Positions 48,088 through 56,467 of a stretch of DNA of 64,000 nucleotides are shown here, in pieces; the stretch's first letter is position 1, and the number at the start of each line of letters is the position of its first letter. Below the pieces are notes generated by a model, which was not told the origin of the DNA, ran no database searches, and saw only the letters and a list, made by a program, of their open reading frames with translations. The position numbers and the translations under genes are program-made. The DNA comes from Nonomuraea jabiensis (GTDB lineage: Bacteria > Actinomycetota > Actinomycetes > Streptosporangiales > Streptosporangiaceae). The stretch lies in contig NZ_JACHMB010000001.1 in assembly GCF_014204795.1 (NCBI RefSeq), positions 10,242,501-10,306,500 on the forward strand, written 5' to 3'.

Positions 48088-49155
48088 CTAGGTGGGTGGG
48101 GCTGCGACCGAGCCGCGGACGATCAGGGAGGACTGCAGGATCGTCTCGCTGGGGGCGCTGCGCGAGCCCGGGCTGGAGAGCCGGCCGAGGAGGACCGTGC
48201 CGGCCGCGGCGCCGAGGTCGTAGGCGGGCTGCGCGACCACCGACAGCTGCGGGCGCACCAGGGTGCTCCACTCGTGGTCGTCGAAGCCCATCAGGCTGAT
48301 GTCCTCCGGGCAGCGCCGGTCGCCGTCCATGATGGCGCGGAAGGCGCCCCCGGTCATGACGTTGGTGGTCGCGAAGATGGCCGTCACGTCCGGCCGGGTG
48401 ACCAGCAGCTCGCGCACCCGCTCGCAGGCCGCGTCGGCGTCGTCGCAGCGCAGGACCCATCCGGGGTCGCAGGTGACGCCCGCCTCCTCGAGCGCGTCCA
48501 GGTAGCCCTTGAACCGCAGCGAGCTGGGGAACTCCGCCGCGGCCTTGCGCCGCCGGGAGGAGGAGTGGCCCTCTCCGGGCGTGGCCGAGGTCACCGCCGC
48601 GACCGCGCGGTGCCCCAGGTCCAGGAGGTGGCTCACGGCGCGTTGCGCGGCGGCCCGGTTGTCGAGCAGCACCGCGTCGACGGCCCCGGCCCCGTCGTTG
48701 CGGCGGTCGAGCAGGACCAGCGGAACGCCCGCCTCGCGGACCCGGCGCAGGTGGCCGCCCTCGGAGACGCTGGCCGAGGCGACGATCATGCCGTCGACCC
48801 GCTTGGCCATCAGCGCCTCCACCGCCGAGCGCTCGCGCGCCAGATCCATCCGGGTGCTGACCAGCAGCATCTCGTAGCCGGCGGCCCGGGCCCGGTCGGA
48901 GATCCCGTTGACCGCGCGGGCGAAGAAGGGGTTTTCGATGTCGCTCACGACCACGCCGATGACCCGGGTCGAGCCGGTCACGATGCTGCGCGCCACGTCG
49001 TTGGCCCGGTAGCCCAGCCGCCTGGCCGAGTCCTGCACCCGCCGCACCAGCTCGGGCGACGGGGTGCCGTAGCCGCCCAGCACCCGGCCGGCCGTGGCGG
49101 GCGACACTCCGGCGTCACGCGCGACATCGATGATCGTCGGTCGCCCAGCGGCCAC
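48088..49155 (-). CDS. LacI-family repressor of the hydantoinase regulon
   Basis: The protein has 355 aa from the GTG at 49155. The HTH is TIIDVARDAGVSPATAGRVL. In the ligand domain are RVIGVVVSDIENPFFARAVN, GMIVASASVSEGG, IFATTNVMTGGAFRAI and ISLMGFDDHEWSTLVRPQLS. It sits between the two transcription units that carry the GAGAACGTTCTC operator, the hyuA operon and the MHS transporter. An odd Ser/Arg stretch (GEGHSSSRRRKAAAE) interrupts the ligand domain. Confidence 0.9.
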   Translation of the reverse strand: MAAGRPTIIDVARDAGVSPATAGRVLGGYGTPSPELVRRVQDSARRLGYRANDVARSIVTGSTRVIGVVVSDIENPFFARAVNGISDRARAAGYEMLLVSTRMDLARERSAVEALMAKRVDGMIVASASVSEGGHLRRVREAGVPLVLLDRRNDGAGAVDAVLLDNRAAAQRAVSHLLDLGHRAVAAVTSATPGEGHSSSRRRKAAAEFPSSLRFKGYLDALEEAGVTCDPGWVLRCDDADAACERVRELLVTRPDVTAIFATTNVMTGGAFRAIMDGDRRCPEDISLMGFDDHEWSTLVRPQLSVVAQPAYDLGAAAGTVLLGRLSSPGSRSAPSETILQSSLIVRGSVAAPPT

Positions 49156-49247
49156 GTCCAGCGCCTCCCCGCTCCGATGGTGGCGGCCCGTCCACGGCCT
49201 CGACGATCATCGTAGCGGCCCGCCCTTGAATAGTAGGTGACGAGTGC

Positions 49248-49295
49248 TTGACACATCGTCACACCGATTCTAGCTTCTTGGGAGAACGTTCTCCC
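49248..49295 (+). promoter_or_regulatory. MHS transporter promoter with perfect 16-bp LacI operator
   Basis: Consensus -35 TTGACA (49248-49253) and TAGCTT (49271-49276) are 17 bp apart. GGGAGAACGTTCTCCC, a perfect palindrome, occupies 49280-49295 at the expected start site. A leader of about 190 nt follows, with two copies of a 16-bp repeat CACCCGCCGGACACGG at 49322-49353; I see nothing else in it. Confidence 0.8.
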
Positions 49296-49478
49296 GACTG
49301 AGTTATCCATGCGCGGTCCGCCACCCGCCGGACACGGCACCCGCCGGACACGGCACCCGCCACGACGACCCGCGTCCGCCGCGCCAGGCTTGCACAAGCG
49401 AAACTACCTGCGCCGACGGCAGGCAACCCCACCACCCTCCACGTCGCCGCCGCATCCACCGTTCCACGAGGAGACCCC

Positions 49479-50816
49479 ATGAGCACCCCCGTAGCCAACG
49501 ATCCGGACGTCGTCCACACACCACGGGCTCGCCGGCGCCTGTTCGCCTCCACCATGATCGGCAACGCCGTCGAGTACTACGACTTCACGCTGTACGGGAC
49601 GCTCGCCGCGGTCATCGCCTCGCACTTCTTCCCGGAAGGGGAGACCACGGCCGCCCTGCTGGCGGCGTACGTTGGGGTGGCGCTCTCCTACTTCATCCGG
49701 CCCCTCGGCGCGATGATCCTCGGCCCGCTGGCGGACCTGAAGGGCCGGCGGCCCGTCCTCGTTCTCACGATCATGCTGATGACGGTCGGCACGGCGGGCA
49801 TCGGGGTGCTGCCCACGTACGCGGCCGCCGGGGTCGTGGCGCCGGTCCTGCTGCTGACCGCGCGGGTCGTGCAGGGCCTCGGGGCCAGCGTGGAGTTCAC
49901 CACCGCGGCGAACTTCCTGCTGGAGCACGAGGACCGGCGGCGCCGCAACTACGTCCTGGGCAGCCTGAACTCCACCGCGTCGATCGGGTCGTTCCTCGCG
50001 GCCGGGGTGGCGTTCCTGCTGACCCAGACCATGTCGGCGGAGGCCTTCGCGAGCTGGGGCTGGCGGATCCCGTTCCTGCTGGCGATCCCCCTGTCCGCGG
50101 TGGCGGTCTACATCCGCAGGCGGCTGAGCGAGAGCCCCGAGTTCGAGGCGGTGCAGCGCCTCACCGAGCAGCAGAAGGTGCCCCAGACCCCGCTGCGTAC
50201 GGCGGTGCGCTACTACTGGCCCGACATGCTGCGCTCGATCGGGCTGAGCGCGGGCCAGCGGATCGGGTCGTTCGTCATCCAGGCGTACTTCGTCACCGCG
50301 CTGATCAGCGCCGGCTTCCCCACCTCGCTCGCCCTGCTGGCGTCGATGATCACGTACGTGGTCGGCCCCGTGCCGAGCATCTACGGCGGCTACCTGGCCG
50401 ACAAGTACGGCGCCCGCGTGCCCCTGCTCATCGGCTACGGGCTGTTCATCGTGCTGACGGTGCCCACGTTCATCGGCATCGGCAGCGGCTCCATCCTCAT
50501 CGCCGTGCTGGCGGTCGTGGGCTTCACGATCATCAACAACCTCATCTCGGCGCCGATGATGGCGGCGGCCGTGCTCAGCTTCCCCCCGGAGGTCCGCTCC
50601 AGCGCGGCGGCCCTGAACTTCAACATCGCCACCTCGCTCATCGGCTCCACCGCCGGCCTGGTCGCCGTCTGGCTGCACGACATCACCCAGAGCGACGTGA
50701 CCTTCGGCTGGTACATGACCGGGTTCTGCCTGCTGTCCTTCCTGACCGCCATCTTCGCGCTGCCGACCGGCGCCCGCCGCGAGCTCCCCACGAACCTCCT
50801 GGCCGAGCGGAAGTGA
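49479..50816 (+). CDS. MFS transporter, metabolite:H+ symporter (MHS) family
   Basis: This 445-aa protein has twelve helices. It opens STMIGNAVEYYDFTLYGTLA, the typical N-terminus of ShiA/ProP/KgtP-like symporters, and has GPLADLKGRRPVLVLTIMLM as the loop 2-3 signature. RLSESPEFEAV lies in the central loop. It probably imports the hydantoin-, lactam- or acid-type substrate processed by the operon controlled by the same operator. The ATG follows GAGGAGACCCC. Confidence 0.9.
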   Translation: MSTPVANDPDVVHTPRARRRLFASTMIGNAVEYYDFTLYGTLAAVIASHFFPEGETTAALLAAYVGVALSYFIRPLGAMILGPLADLKGRRPVLVLTIMLMTVGTAGIGVLPTYAAAGVVAPVLLLTARVVQGLGASVEFTTAANFLLEHEDRRRRNYVLGSLNSTASIGSFLAAGVAFLLTQTMSAEAFASWGWRIPFLLAIPLSAVAVYIRRRLSESPEFEAVQRLTEQQKVPQTPLRTAVRYYWPDMLRSIGLSAGQRIGSFVIQAYFVTALISAGFPTSLALLASMITYVVGPVPSIYGGYLADKYGARVPLLIGYGLFIVLTVPTFIGIGSGSILIAVLAVVGFTIINNLISAPMMAAAVLSFPPEVRSSAAALNFNIATSLIGSTAGLVAVWLHDITQSDVTFGWYMTGFCLLSFLTAIFALPTGARRELPTNLLAERK

Positions 50817-50819
50817 CCG

Positions 50820-51797
50820 CTACATCGTCATCTCCGACACCGAGCGGCGGACCGAGCCCTTGTCGTCGGAGGTCACGCCCAACCGCATGATCATCTGCGG
50901 GTACTCGTCCGAGCAGAGCTCGTGGCGCAGGAACTCGCGCAGCAGGTCCATCTCCAGCGCCTGCGTGTGGAAGGCGGCGCTGACACCGCAGGCGGCGGCC
51001 TCCAGCAGGACGTGCTGGAGCGCCTGCCCGGCGTCGATCCACTCCTGGCGGCCGTCGCCCCGCGTGGTGAGCAGGGCCACGACTCCGGCACACGTCTCGG
51101 TCCGCTGGTCGGCCTGGCTGCCCCAGTCGTGCCGCCAGGAGTAGTCGCGCTGGGGGAAGTCCGGGTCCGTACGTGCCGCCCGGCGGGGGTAGCCCTCGGC
51201 CGGCACCCCGTCCCTGCGGCCGCTGCCCGGCGGCCGGGCCCAGCGGACCACCTCCAGGCTGAAGCGGCGGTCCTGCGCCTGGATGCCCTGGGCGGCCTGG
51301 GTGAGGGCGGCGATGACCCGTACCGCATCCGGGGAGCGGACGGGGGTCAGCCTGGCGCCCTCCTCCATGGCCGCGCGGGTCAGCCGTTCGATCAGCCTGT
51401 CGGGCACCGGCACGTCGGCGAAGCCGGCGCGGTGGGTGCGGCGCCGCTCGATCTCCCTGCCCAGCGTCTTGAGGGACTCGTCGGGGGCCATTTCGGTGCC
51501 CGGCCGGAGCCTGGCGAGCAACGAGGGGCGGTCCGGGTCCGGCAGGATACGCACCACGGGATCCCAGCCCTCGCAGCGCATGGCCGTACGGAGGGTGTAG
51601 AGCGCCGCGCCGCAACTGATCAGCAGCTCGCGGCCGGAGGTGTCGCTGGCACGCAGCTTTCTGTCCGGGTCGGCCCGCAGGCTGATCTCCTCCCCCGAGG
51701 TCGTGAAGATCCACGGCTGCGTGTTGTGTATGGACGGCGCCCAGCGCGCGGCCTCCAGCGCGGTGTCGATCGCGTGCTTCGCCGACAGGACAGCCAT
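50820..51797 (-). CDS. Acg-type nitroreductase-family FMN protein
   Basis: The protein has 325 aa from the ATG at 51797, after GGAGGTGGGAG. It shows AARWAPSIHNTQPWIFTTSG with the FMN-binding SxHNxQPW motif and GQALQHVLLEAAACGVSAAF. The length and fold of two fused nitroreductase units match Acg (Rv2032) of Mycobacterium, a dormancy-regulon protein thought to sequester flavin. Catalytic turnover has not been shown for Acg. A DosR-box-like site lies 59-73 bp upstream. Confidence 0.88.
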   Translation of the reverse strand: MAVLSAKHAIDTALEAARWAPSIHNTQPWIFTTSGEEISLRADPDRKLRASDTSGRELLISCGAALYTLRTAMRCEGWDPVVRILPDPDRPSLLARLRPGTEMAPDESLKTLGREIERRRTHRAGFADVPVPDRLIERLTRAAMEEGARLTPVRSPDAVRVIAALTQAAQGIQAQDRRFSLEVVRWARPPGSGRRDGVPAEGYPRRAARTDPDFPQRDYSWRHDWGSQADQRTETCAGVVALLTTRGDGRQEWIDAGQALQHVLLEAAACGVSAAFHTQALEMDLLREFLRHELCSDEYPQMIMRLGVTSDDKGSVRRSVSEMTM

Positions 51798-51855
51798 GAC
51801 TCCCACCTCCGTACGGGCCCTGGGTCCAGCGCATCACACCCGCCGCGTCCCGGTC

Positions 51856-51870
51856 AGGGCCGAAGGTCCC
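51856..51870 (-). promoter_or_regulatory. DosR-box-like site for the Acg gene
   Basis: The minus strand reads GGGACCTTCGGCCCT, matching the mycobacterial DosR consensus GGGACTTNNGNCCCT at nearly all fixed positions. Confidence 0.7.
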
Positions 51871-51911
51871 CGGCCGCCAGGGCCGTCAGGCCCTCCATCG
51901 GCGGGAACCCA

Positions 51912-51926
51912 GGGACTTTCGCCTCT
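51912..51926 (+). promoter_or_regulatory. DosR-box-like site for the PNPOx gene
   Basis: The plus strand reads GGGACTTTCGCCTCT, 36-50 bp upstream of the start codon. It has a strong left half and a weaker right half. Confidence 0.6.
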
Positions 51927-51961
51927 AACGCCGAGGTGGCCCTAGCGGGGAAGTTGAGGGT

Positions 51962-52369
51962 ATGCAGGTCGATTCGTCCGGACTTCAGGTGCTCTCCCGC
52001 GAGGAGTGTCTCGGCCTGCTGTCCACGACCCCCATCGGCCGGATCGTGTTCACCGAACATGCCCTGCCGGCCGTGCAGCCGGTCAACTTCCACCTCGACG
52101 GCCGGTCCATCGTGATCCGGACCTCGACCGGGTCGAACCTGGCGGCCGCCACGCGGCACGCCGTGGTGGCCTTCGAGGCCGACGAGTTCGACTCGGAGCT
52201 GCGTACCGGCTGGTCCGTCACCGCGGTGGGGCAGGCGCGGGCCGTGACGGACCCGGACGAGATCCACCGGCTGGCGGCGCTGCCGTTGACCGCCTGGGCA
52301 CCGGGGAGCCGGGACCACTACATCGTGGTCGACGCCGAGCAGGTGTCCGGCCGGCGCATCACCCACTGA
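51962..52369 (+). CDS. pyridoxamine 5'-phosphate oxidase-family flavin/F420-binding protein
   Basis: This 135-aa split-barrel protein shows LLSTTPIGRIVFTEHALPAV, VNFHLDGRSIVIRTSTGSNL and VVAFEADEFDSELRTGWSVT, then GQARAVTD. It resembles Rv2074/Rv3129-like members, the latter in the M. tuberculosis DosR regulon. The ligand may be FMN, F420 or heme. It is divergent from the Acg gene and both have DosR-like boxes in the 164-bp gap. Confidence 0.85.
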   Translation: MQVDSSGLQVLSREECLGLLSTTPIGRIVFTEHALPAVQPVNFHLDGRSIVIRTSTGSNLAAATRHAVVAFEADEFDSELRTGWSVTAVGQARAVTDPDEIHRLAALPLTAWAPGSRDHYIVVDAEQVSGRRITH

Positions 52370-52504
52370 GGACGCTGAGGACCTGAGGACGCTGAGGACG
52401 CCGCTGTTCGGGCGTTTGACGAATCCAGGGAAAAGCGCGGGATTCATAGCAAGCCATCAGGCAACAGTAATAGCAACATCACTGTCTGTAATCGGGGTGA
52501 AGCA

Positions 52505-52612
52505 ATGCGCAAAGTGATCATTCTGACCGTGGCCGTGGCCGCCGCTGCCGCGCTGACGATGGCGGGCCTGGCGGTCCTTCGAGGCGACTCGCGTTCGGCC
52601 AAAGCCCGCTAG
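52505..52612 (+). CDS. small membrane peptide
   Basis: This 35-aa peptide has one hydrophobic helix (KVIILTVAVAAAAALTMAGL) and a basic tail (LRGDSRSAKAR). The ATG follows GGGGTGAAGCA. No family was recognised; similar one-helix peptides are annotated as small proteins in related genomes. It could also be a secreted short peptide. It is followed by a hairpin at 52639-52667. Confidence 0.5.
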   Translation: MRKVIILTVAVAAAAALTMAGLAVLRGDSRSAKAR

Positions 52613-52638
52613 GCGGGCCTGGATCCAGGGCCCCGAAG

Positions 52639-52667
52639 TCCCGCAGTTCGCGTCGCGGGCTGCGGGA
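52639..52667. terminator. hairpin between convergent small peptide and DUF305 genes
   Basis: The stem TCCCGCAG / CTGCGGGA (8 bp) with a 13-nt loop sits between the stops at 52612 and 52692. Confidence 0.5.
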
Positions 52668-52691
52668 AGGTCGTGGACTAAGCGAAGGTGG

Positions 52692-53333
52692 TCACTTCCG
52701 CATGCCGCACGGCATGCTCCAGCCCTTGAACCACTGGCCCAGATACCGCTGCATCCGGAACATCTCGGCATGCCGAGCGTCGCGCACCCTGATGGCGAAG
52801 TCGGCGGTCTGGGAGTGATGGGCCCGTCCGGACATCAGGAGCTGCTGGGACATCGACACCGCGGCCATGTGATGCGGAATCATGTCGAGCAGGAACGCAT
52901 TGTCCAGCGCGTCGCCCGACAGCTCGGACAGGTCGCGGATCATCGGCTGGTAGCCGGTCGCCATCCCCGAGCGCCCCGGGTACCACTTGTCCAGCCAGGA
53001 TCTCATCGTGGCGAGGTCGGCGCCCTGCCGGGCGATGATCGAGGCTCCGAGAGCGCGCATCTGCGGCCGGTCGGAGCGCCGCAGTTGCCGCGCCGCCGTC
53101 ACGGCTTCTTGATCGTGAGCCACCATCCGGGCCAGGTAGCCGGCCTCGTCGGTGATGTTCATGCTGCGCGTGGACCCGTACGGGCCGATCAGGCTCCGAT
53201 CCGTCGGCGTGGCGTTGCGCTGCTCGACGATGGCCTGCCGGGCGATGCCGGTGGCCGTTGCGGCAAGGCCGGTCACCGCGGCGGCCGCCAGCGCGGAACC
53301 GGCCGCGATCCCCACCATTGCCGAACGATTCAT
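52692..53333 (-). CDS. DUF305 protein, exported or membrane-anchored
   Basis: The protein has 213 aa from the ATG at 53333, after GGGGAG. An N-terminal helix (MVGIAAGSALAAAAVTGLAA) acts as signal or anchor. The DUF305 four-helix core has YLARMVAHDQEAVTAARQL, IIARQGADLATMRSWLDKWY, FLLDMIPHHMAAVSMSQQLL and HAEMFRMQRYLGQW, with His/Met/Asp residues at metal-binding positions. The family resembles CopM-like copper-binding exoproteins. Two DosR-like boxes lie 63-99 bp upstream, so it belongs to the stress regulon. An upstream ATG at 53369 lacks a ribosome-binding site. Confidence 0.85.
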   Translation of the reverse strand: MNRSAMVGIAAGSALAAAAVTGLAATATGIARQAIVEQRNATPTDRSLIGPYGSTRSMNITDEAGYLARMVAHDQEAVTAARQLRRSDRPQMRALGASIIARQGADLATMRSWLDKWYPGRSGMATGYQPMIRDLSELSGDALDNAFLLDMIPHHMAAVSMSQQLLMSGRAHHSQTADFAIRVRDARHAEMFRMQRYLGQWFKGWSMPCGMRK

Positions 53334-53395
53334 CTCGGCTCCCCGTGATTGATTCTCCTTCCTCTCCATGCTCGGGGTGGCTCACCGCAACCGAC

Positions 53396-53432
53396 AGGGC
53401 CTTACGCCCCCTCCGATCAGGACCAACGTCCC
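53396..53432 (-). promoter_or_regulatory. pair of DosR-box-like sites upstream of DUF305
   Basis: The minus strand reads GGGGCGTAAGGCCCT (53396-53410) and GGGACGTTGGTCCTG (53418-53432), 22 bp apart start to start. Confidence 0.65.
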
Positions 53433-53451
53433 ACGGGAGCCGGAGCCGGTC

Positions 53452-55146
53452 TCACAGGGGGATCCGCCAGCACAGCCGGGTCCCGCCCCCGTCGGGCGTC
53501 GTGAGCTCCGCGCTGCCGCCCAGCCGGGTGGCGCGTTCCTCGATGTTGCGCAGGCCGCTCCGGCGGCCCGTCTCCCCCAGCCCGACGCCGTTGTCCGTGA
53601 CCTCCAGCACCAGCTCGCCGCCCACGGCCTCGACGAGGACGTCGATGCGCGTCGCGCGGGAGTGGCGGACCACGTTGGACAGGGCCTCGCGCAACACGGC
53701 CAGCAGATGATCGGTGACCGGCTCGGCCACCAGCGCGTCGATCTGCCCTTCCATGCGCAGGCCCGGCATGAAGCCCAGCTGGCCGGCGGCGCCCTCCACC
53801 AGCTCCACGATCTGGCCCCGCAAGCTGGGACCGGTCTTCTCGCCGGAGCCCTGCAGCGCGAAGATGGACGAGCGGATCTGCCGGATCGTCCCGTCCAGCT
53901 CGTCGATCGCGTGCTGGACCCGCCTGGCCGCCTCCGGCCGCTCCACCAGCCGGATCGTGCTCATCAACGTCATCGCGGTCGCGAACAGCCGCTGGATGAC
54001 CACATCATGCAGATCCCTGGCGATGCGATCGCGGTCCTCCAGCAGGCCGAGCCGCTCGGCGTCCCTGCGCGTCTCGGCCAGCTCCAGCGCGATCGCCGCC
54101 TGACCGGCGAACGACTGCAGCACCTGCTCGTCCGCCCCGCTGAACGGCAACCGTCCGCTCCGCTTGGCCAGCACCAGCACCCCGCGCACGTCCGGCGCGC
54201 CGCCGAAGGGCACCATCATCACCGGCCCGTAACCCAGCCGCCGCAGCGGCGAGCCGGGGCGCGGGCCGCTCTGCATGTCCGGGTCGGACATCGCCTCGCC
54301 CTGGACGAACACGTCCCCCGCGAGCGTCTCCGACACCACGAAGACGGCGCCCAGCAGCTCCTGCGCGCCCTCGCCCTCCGCGAACTCCACGATCAGCGAC
54401 TGCCTCGACGGCTCCGGCAGGAGCACCTCGACCAGGTCCGCGTCGGTCATCGCGAGGGCGGAGTCGGCCACCAGGCTGAGCGCCTGGCGGGGGTCGGCGC
54501 CGGACAGCAGGCGCGTGGTGACGTCGGACGACGCCCGCAGCCAGGTCTCCCGCCGCCGGGACTCGTCATAGAGCCGGGCGTTGTCCACGGCGACGCCGGC
54601 CGCGGTGGCCAGCGCCACGACGATGGCCTCGTCCTCCTCGTCGAACTCGCCGCCGCCGCGCTTCTCCGTCAGGTAAAGGTTTCCGAAAACTTCCTCGCGC
54701 ACCCGGATCGGCACGCCGAGGAAGGTGCCCATCGGCGGATGCCCGTGCGGGAAGCCGTACGACTCCGGGTGGTCGGCGATGCGGCCCAGCCTGAGCGGCC
54801 GCGCGTCCTTGATCAGCAGGCCGAGCAGGCCCAGACCGTGCGGCCAGTGCTCGATCCTGGCGATCTCCTCCTCGGTCAGCCCCACCGGAATGAACTGGAT
54901 GAGCGTGTTCTCCTGGCCGATCACGCCCAGCGCGCCGTAGCTGGCGTCCACCAGCTTGGTCGCGGTCTCCACGATGCGGCGCAGCACGGTCTCCAGATCG
55001 AGCTCGCTGCCCACCGACACCACGGCCTCGAGCAGCACGTGCACCCGGTCCCGGGTGGCCAGCACGGCATTGAGCCGCACCTGCAGCTCGGCCAGCAGCT
55101 CGTCGAGCCGTACCTGCGGCATCACCGGGTGGTGCTCGTTCCCCAC
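53452..55146 (-). CDS. DevS/DosT-like GAF-domain sensor histidine kinase
   Basis: The protein has 564 aa from the GTG at 55146. Two GAF domains (about 50-200 and 225-370) precede a HisKA_3 box (RIARDLHDVVIQRLF) and an HATPase domain (LREALSNVVRHSRAT, then VTDNGVGL and RSGLRNIEERATRLGG). GAF-A contains HGHPPMGTFLGVPIRVREEV, the segment that in DevS carries the proximal heme histidine; here that residue is His136. It therefore probably senses O2, NO, CO or redox state through heme. It is divergent from its likely partner regulator, 72 bp away. Confidence 0.9.
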   Translation of the reverse strand: MGNEHHPVMPQVRLDELLAELQVRLNAVLATRDRVHVLLEAVVSVGSELDLETVLRRIVETATKLVDASYGALGVIGQENTLIQFIPVGLTEEEIARIEHWPHGLGLLGLLIKDARPLRLGRIADHPESYGFPHGHPPMGTFLGVPIRVREEVFGNLYLTEKRGGGEFDEEDEAIVVALATAAGVAVDNARLYDESRRRETWLRASSDVTTRLLSGADPRQALSLVADSALAMTDADLVEVLLPEPSRQSLIVEFAEGEGAQELLGAVFVVSETLAGDVFVQGEAMSDPDMQSGPRPGSPLRRLGYGPVMMVPFGGAPDVRGVLVLAKRSGRLPFSGADEQVLQSFAGQAAIALELAETRRDAERLGLLEDRDRIARDLHDVVIQRLFATAMTLMSTIRLVERPEAARRVQHAIDELDGTIRQIRSSIFALQGSGEKTGPSLRGQIVELVEGAAGQLGFMPGLRMEGQIDALVAEPVTDHLLAVLREALSNVVRHSRATRIDVLVEAVGGELVLEVTDNGVGLGETGRRSGLRNIEERATRLGGSAELTTPDGGGTRLCWRIPL

Positions 55147-55218
55147 ATCTTCAAGTGTCGCACCAGGTCAGGCGCGGTGCCTCTTGCGGTGCTCCTGGCA
55201 TCGGATAGCGTCGTAAGT

Positions 55219-55860
55219 GTGATTCGTGTGTTCCTCGTCGACGATCACGAGGTGGTCCGGCGGGGCGTGGCGGCGCTGCTCGAATCCGAGGACGACATCG
55301 AGGTCATCGGAGAGGCCGGCACGGCCGAGTCCGCGATCGCCCGCATCGTCGCGCTCAAGCCCGATGTGGCGGTGCTGGACGTCCGGCTGCCGGACGGCAC
55401 CGGCGTGGACGTGTGCCGGGAGGTGCGTTCGAGGGTGCCGGGGCTGGCGTGCCTGATGCTGACCTCGTTCGGCGACGACGACGCGCTGTTCGGCGCGGTG
55501 ATGGCCGGGGCGGCCGGCTACGTGCTCAAGCAGATCCACGGCTCCGACCTGGTCGGCGCGGTCCGCACGGTCGCCTTGGGGCAGTCGCTGCTCGACCCGC
55601 AGACCACCGCCGCCATGCTGCAGCGCCTGCGCGACCAGGCCGCCAGGAAGGATCCTCTCGCCGCGCTGTCGGACCAGGAGCGGCACATCCTCGACCTGAT
55701 CGGCGAGGGGCTGACCAACCGGCAGATCGGCGAGCAGTTGTTCCTGGCGGAGAAGACGGTCAAGAACTACGTGTCCAACCTGCTGGCCAAGCTCCACATG
55801 CAGCGCCGCACCCAGGCCGCCGCGCTGGCGGCGCGCCTGCGGGACGACCGTCCCGAATGA
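55219..55860 (+). CDS. DevR/DosR-like response regulator (NarL/FixJ family)
   Basis: The protein has 213 aa from the GTG at 55219. The receiver domain has FLVDDHEVVRRGVAALLESE with the acidic pocket, the phospho-acceptor Asp in VAVLDVRLPDGTG, and LTSFGDDDALFGAVMAGAAG. The LuxR-type HTH is LTNRQIGEQLFLAEKTVKNY then VSNLLAKLHMQRRTQAA, almost the same recognition helix as M. tuberculosis DosR. That supports the DosR-box-like sites in this region being its targets. The GTG start has little Shine-Dalgarno and may be near-leaderless. Confidence 0.92.
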   Translation: MIRVFLVDDHEVVRRGVAALLESEDDIEVIGEAGTAESAIARIVALKPDVAVLDVRLPDGTGVDVCREVRSRVPGLACLMLTSFGDDDALFGAVMAGAAGYVLKQIHGSDLVGAVRTVALGQSLLDPQTTAAMLQRLRDQAARKDPLAALSDQERHILDLIGEGLTNRQIGEQLFLAEKTVKNYVSNLLAKLHMQRRTQAAALAARLRDDRPE

Positions 55861-55863
55861 CGT

Positions 55864-56349
55864 TCAGGTCATCCCTCCCGCGGTCGGGGCCGGGGGAAGG
55901 ACGGGTTCGAGGTGGAACATCCCGGTGACCACCTCATGGGACCCTTCGGCGGGGCGGAGCCGTCCGGCGACGGCCAGCAGCACGTCGTGAGCCGTGACCA
56001 GGCCGATCAGCCCGCCGCCGTCGACCACCGGCACCGCGTCGCACCCGGCGTCCAGCATCGCCGCCGCGACCCGGGCCAGCGGGGTGTCCGGGCGGACCAC
56101 CGGCCTGCGCTCGCACCCGAGCAACATCCGTACCTGACGGCTCGACTGCTCCTCCGGGCCGCCCGACCAGGAGAGCGCCACCTGCTCGCGCGTCAGGATG
56201 CCGTACACGTGCCGCCCCTCGACGACCGGCAGGTGATGCACGTCGGCGCGGCGCATCAGCTCCCAGGCCATCAACGGCGACTCGTCCGGCTTGACCGCCA
56301 CCAGGACCCGGCTCATCACCTGCTCGGCGGCCAGCATTTCGACGGTCAT
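55864..56349 (-). CDS. CBS-domain pair protein
   Basis: The protein has 161 aa from the ATG at 56349, after an excellent AAGGAGG. It has two CBS motifs: AAEQVMSRVLVAVKPDESPL with ADVHHLPVVEGRHVYGILTR, and RRPVVRPDTPLARVAAAMLD with CDAVPVVDGGGLIGLVTAHD. Such stand-alone proteins bind adenine nucleotides; hypoxic response protein 1 of M. tuberculosis, a DosR target, has the same architecture. Two DosR-like boxes lie at 56418-56454. The gene ends 3 bp from the convergent regulator gene. Confidence 0.88.
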   Translation of the reverse strand: MTVEMLAAEQVMSRVLVAVKPDESPLMAWELMRRADVHHLPVVEGRHVYGILTREQVALSWSGGPEEQSSRQVRMLLGCERRPVVRPDTPLARVAAAMLDAGCDAVPVVDGGGLIGLVTAHDVLLAVAGRLRPAEGSHEVVTGMFHLEPVLPPAPTAGGMT

Positions 56350-56417
56350 GATCCCTCCTTTGCGTGCGCGATCCAGAGCTCCCACCTCCACCTTCGCGAC
56401 GGCGAGCCCGCCGCGCC

Positions 56418-56454
56418 CGGGGACGAAGTCCCGAATGGGGGTGACATTGGTCCC
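56418..56454 (-). promoter_or_regulatory. pair of DosR-box-like sites upstream of the CBS gene
   Basis: The minus strand reads GGGACTTCGTCCCCG (56418-56432, preceded by TTC as in the DosR consensus) and GGGACCAATGTCACC (56440-56454), 22 bp apart. Confidence 0.65.
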
Positions 56455-56467
56455 CATCTCGCGTGGT

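Noticed and set aside
47808..48299. Repeat-bearing plus-strand ORF rich in Asp-Gly-Thr-Pro
   Set aside because: Open only because of the 15-bp array. It runs antisense into the LacI gene and has no ribosome-binding site.
52628..52643. Further DosR box next to the small peptide gene
   Set aside because: The minus-strand GGGACTTCGGGGCCCT has one extra base in the spacer and lies in a terminator region between convergent genes.
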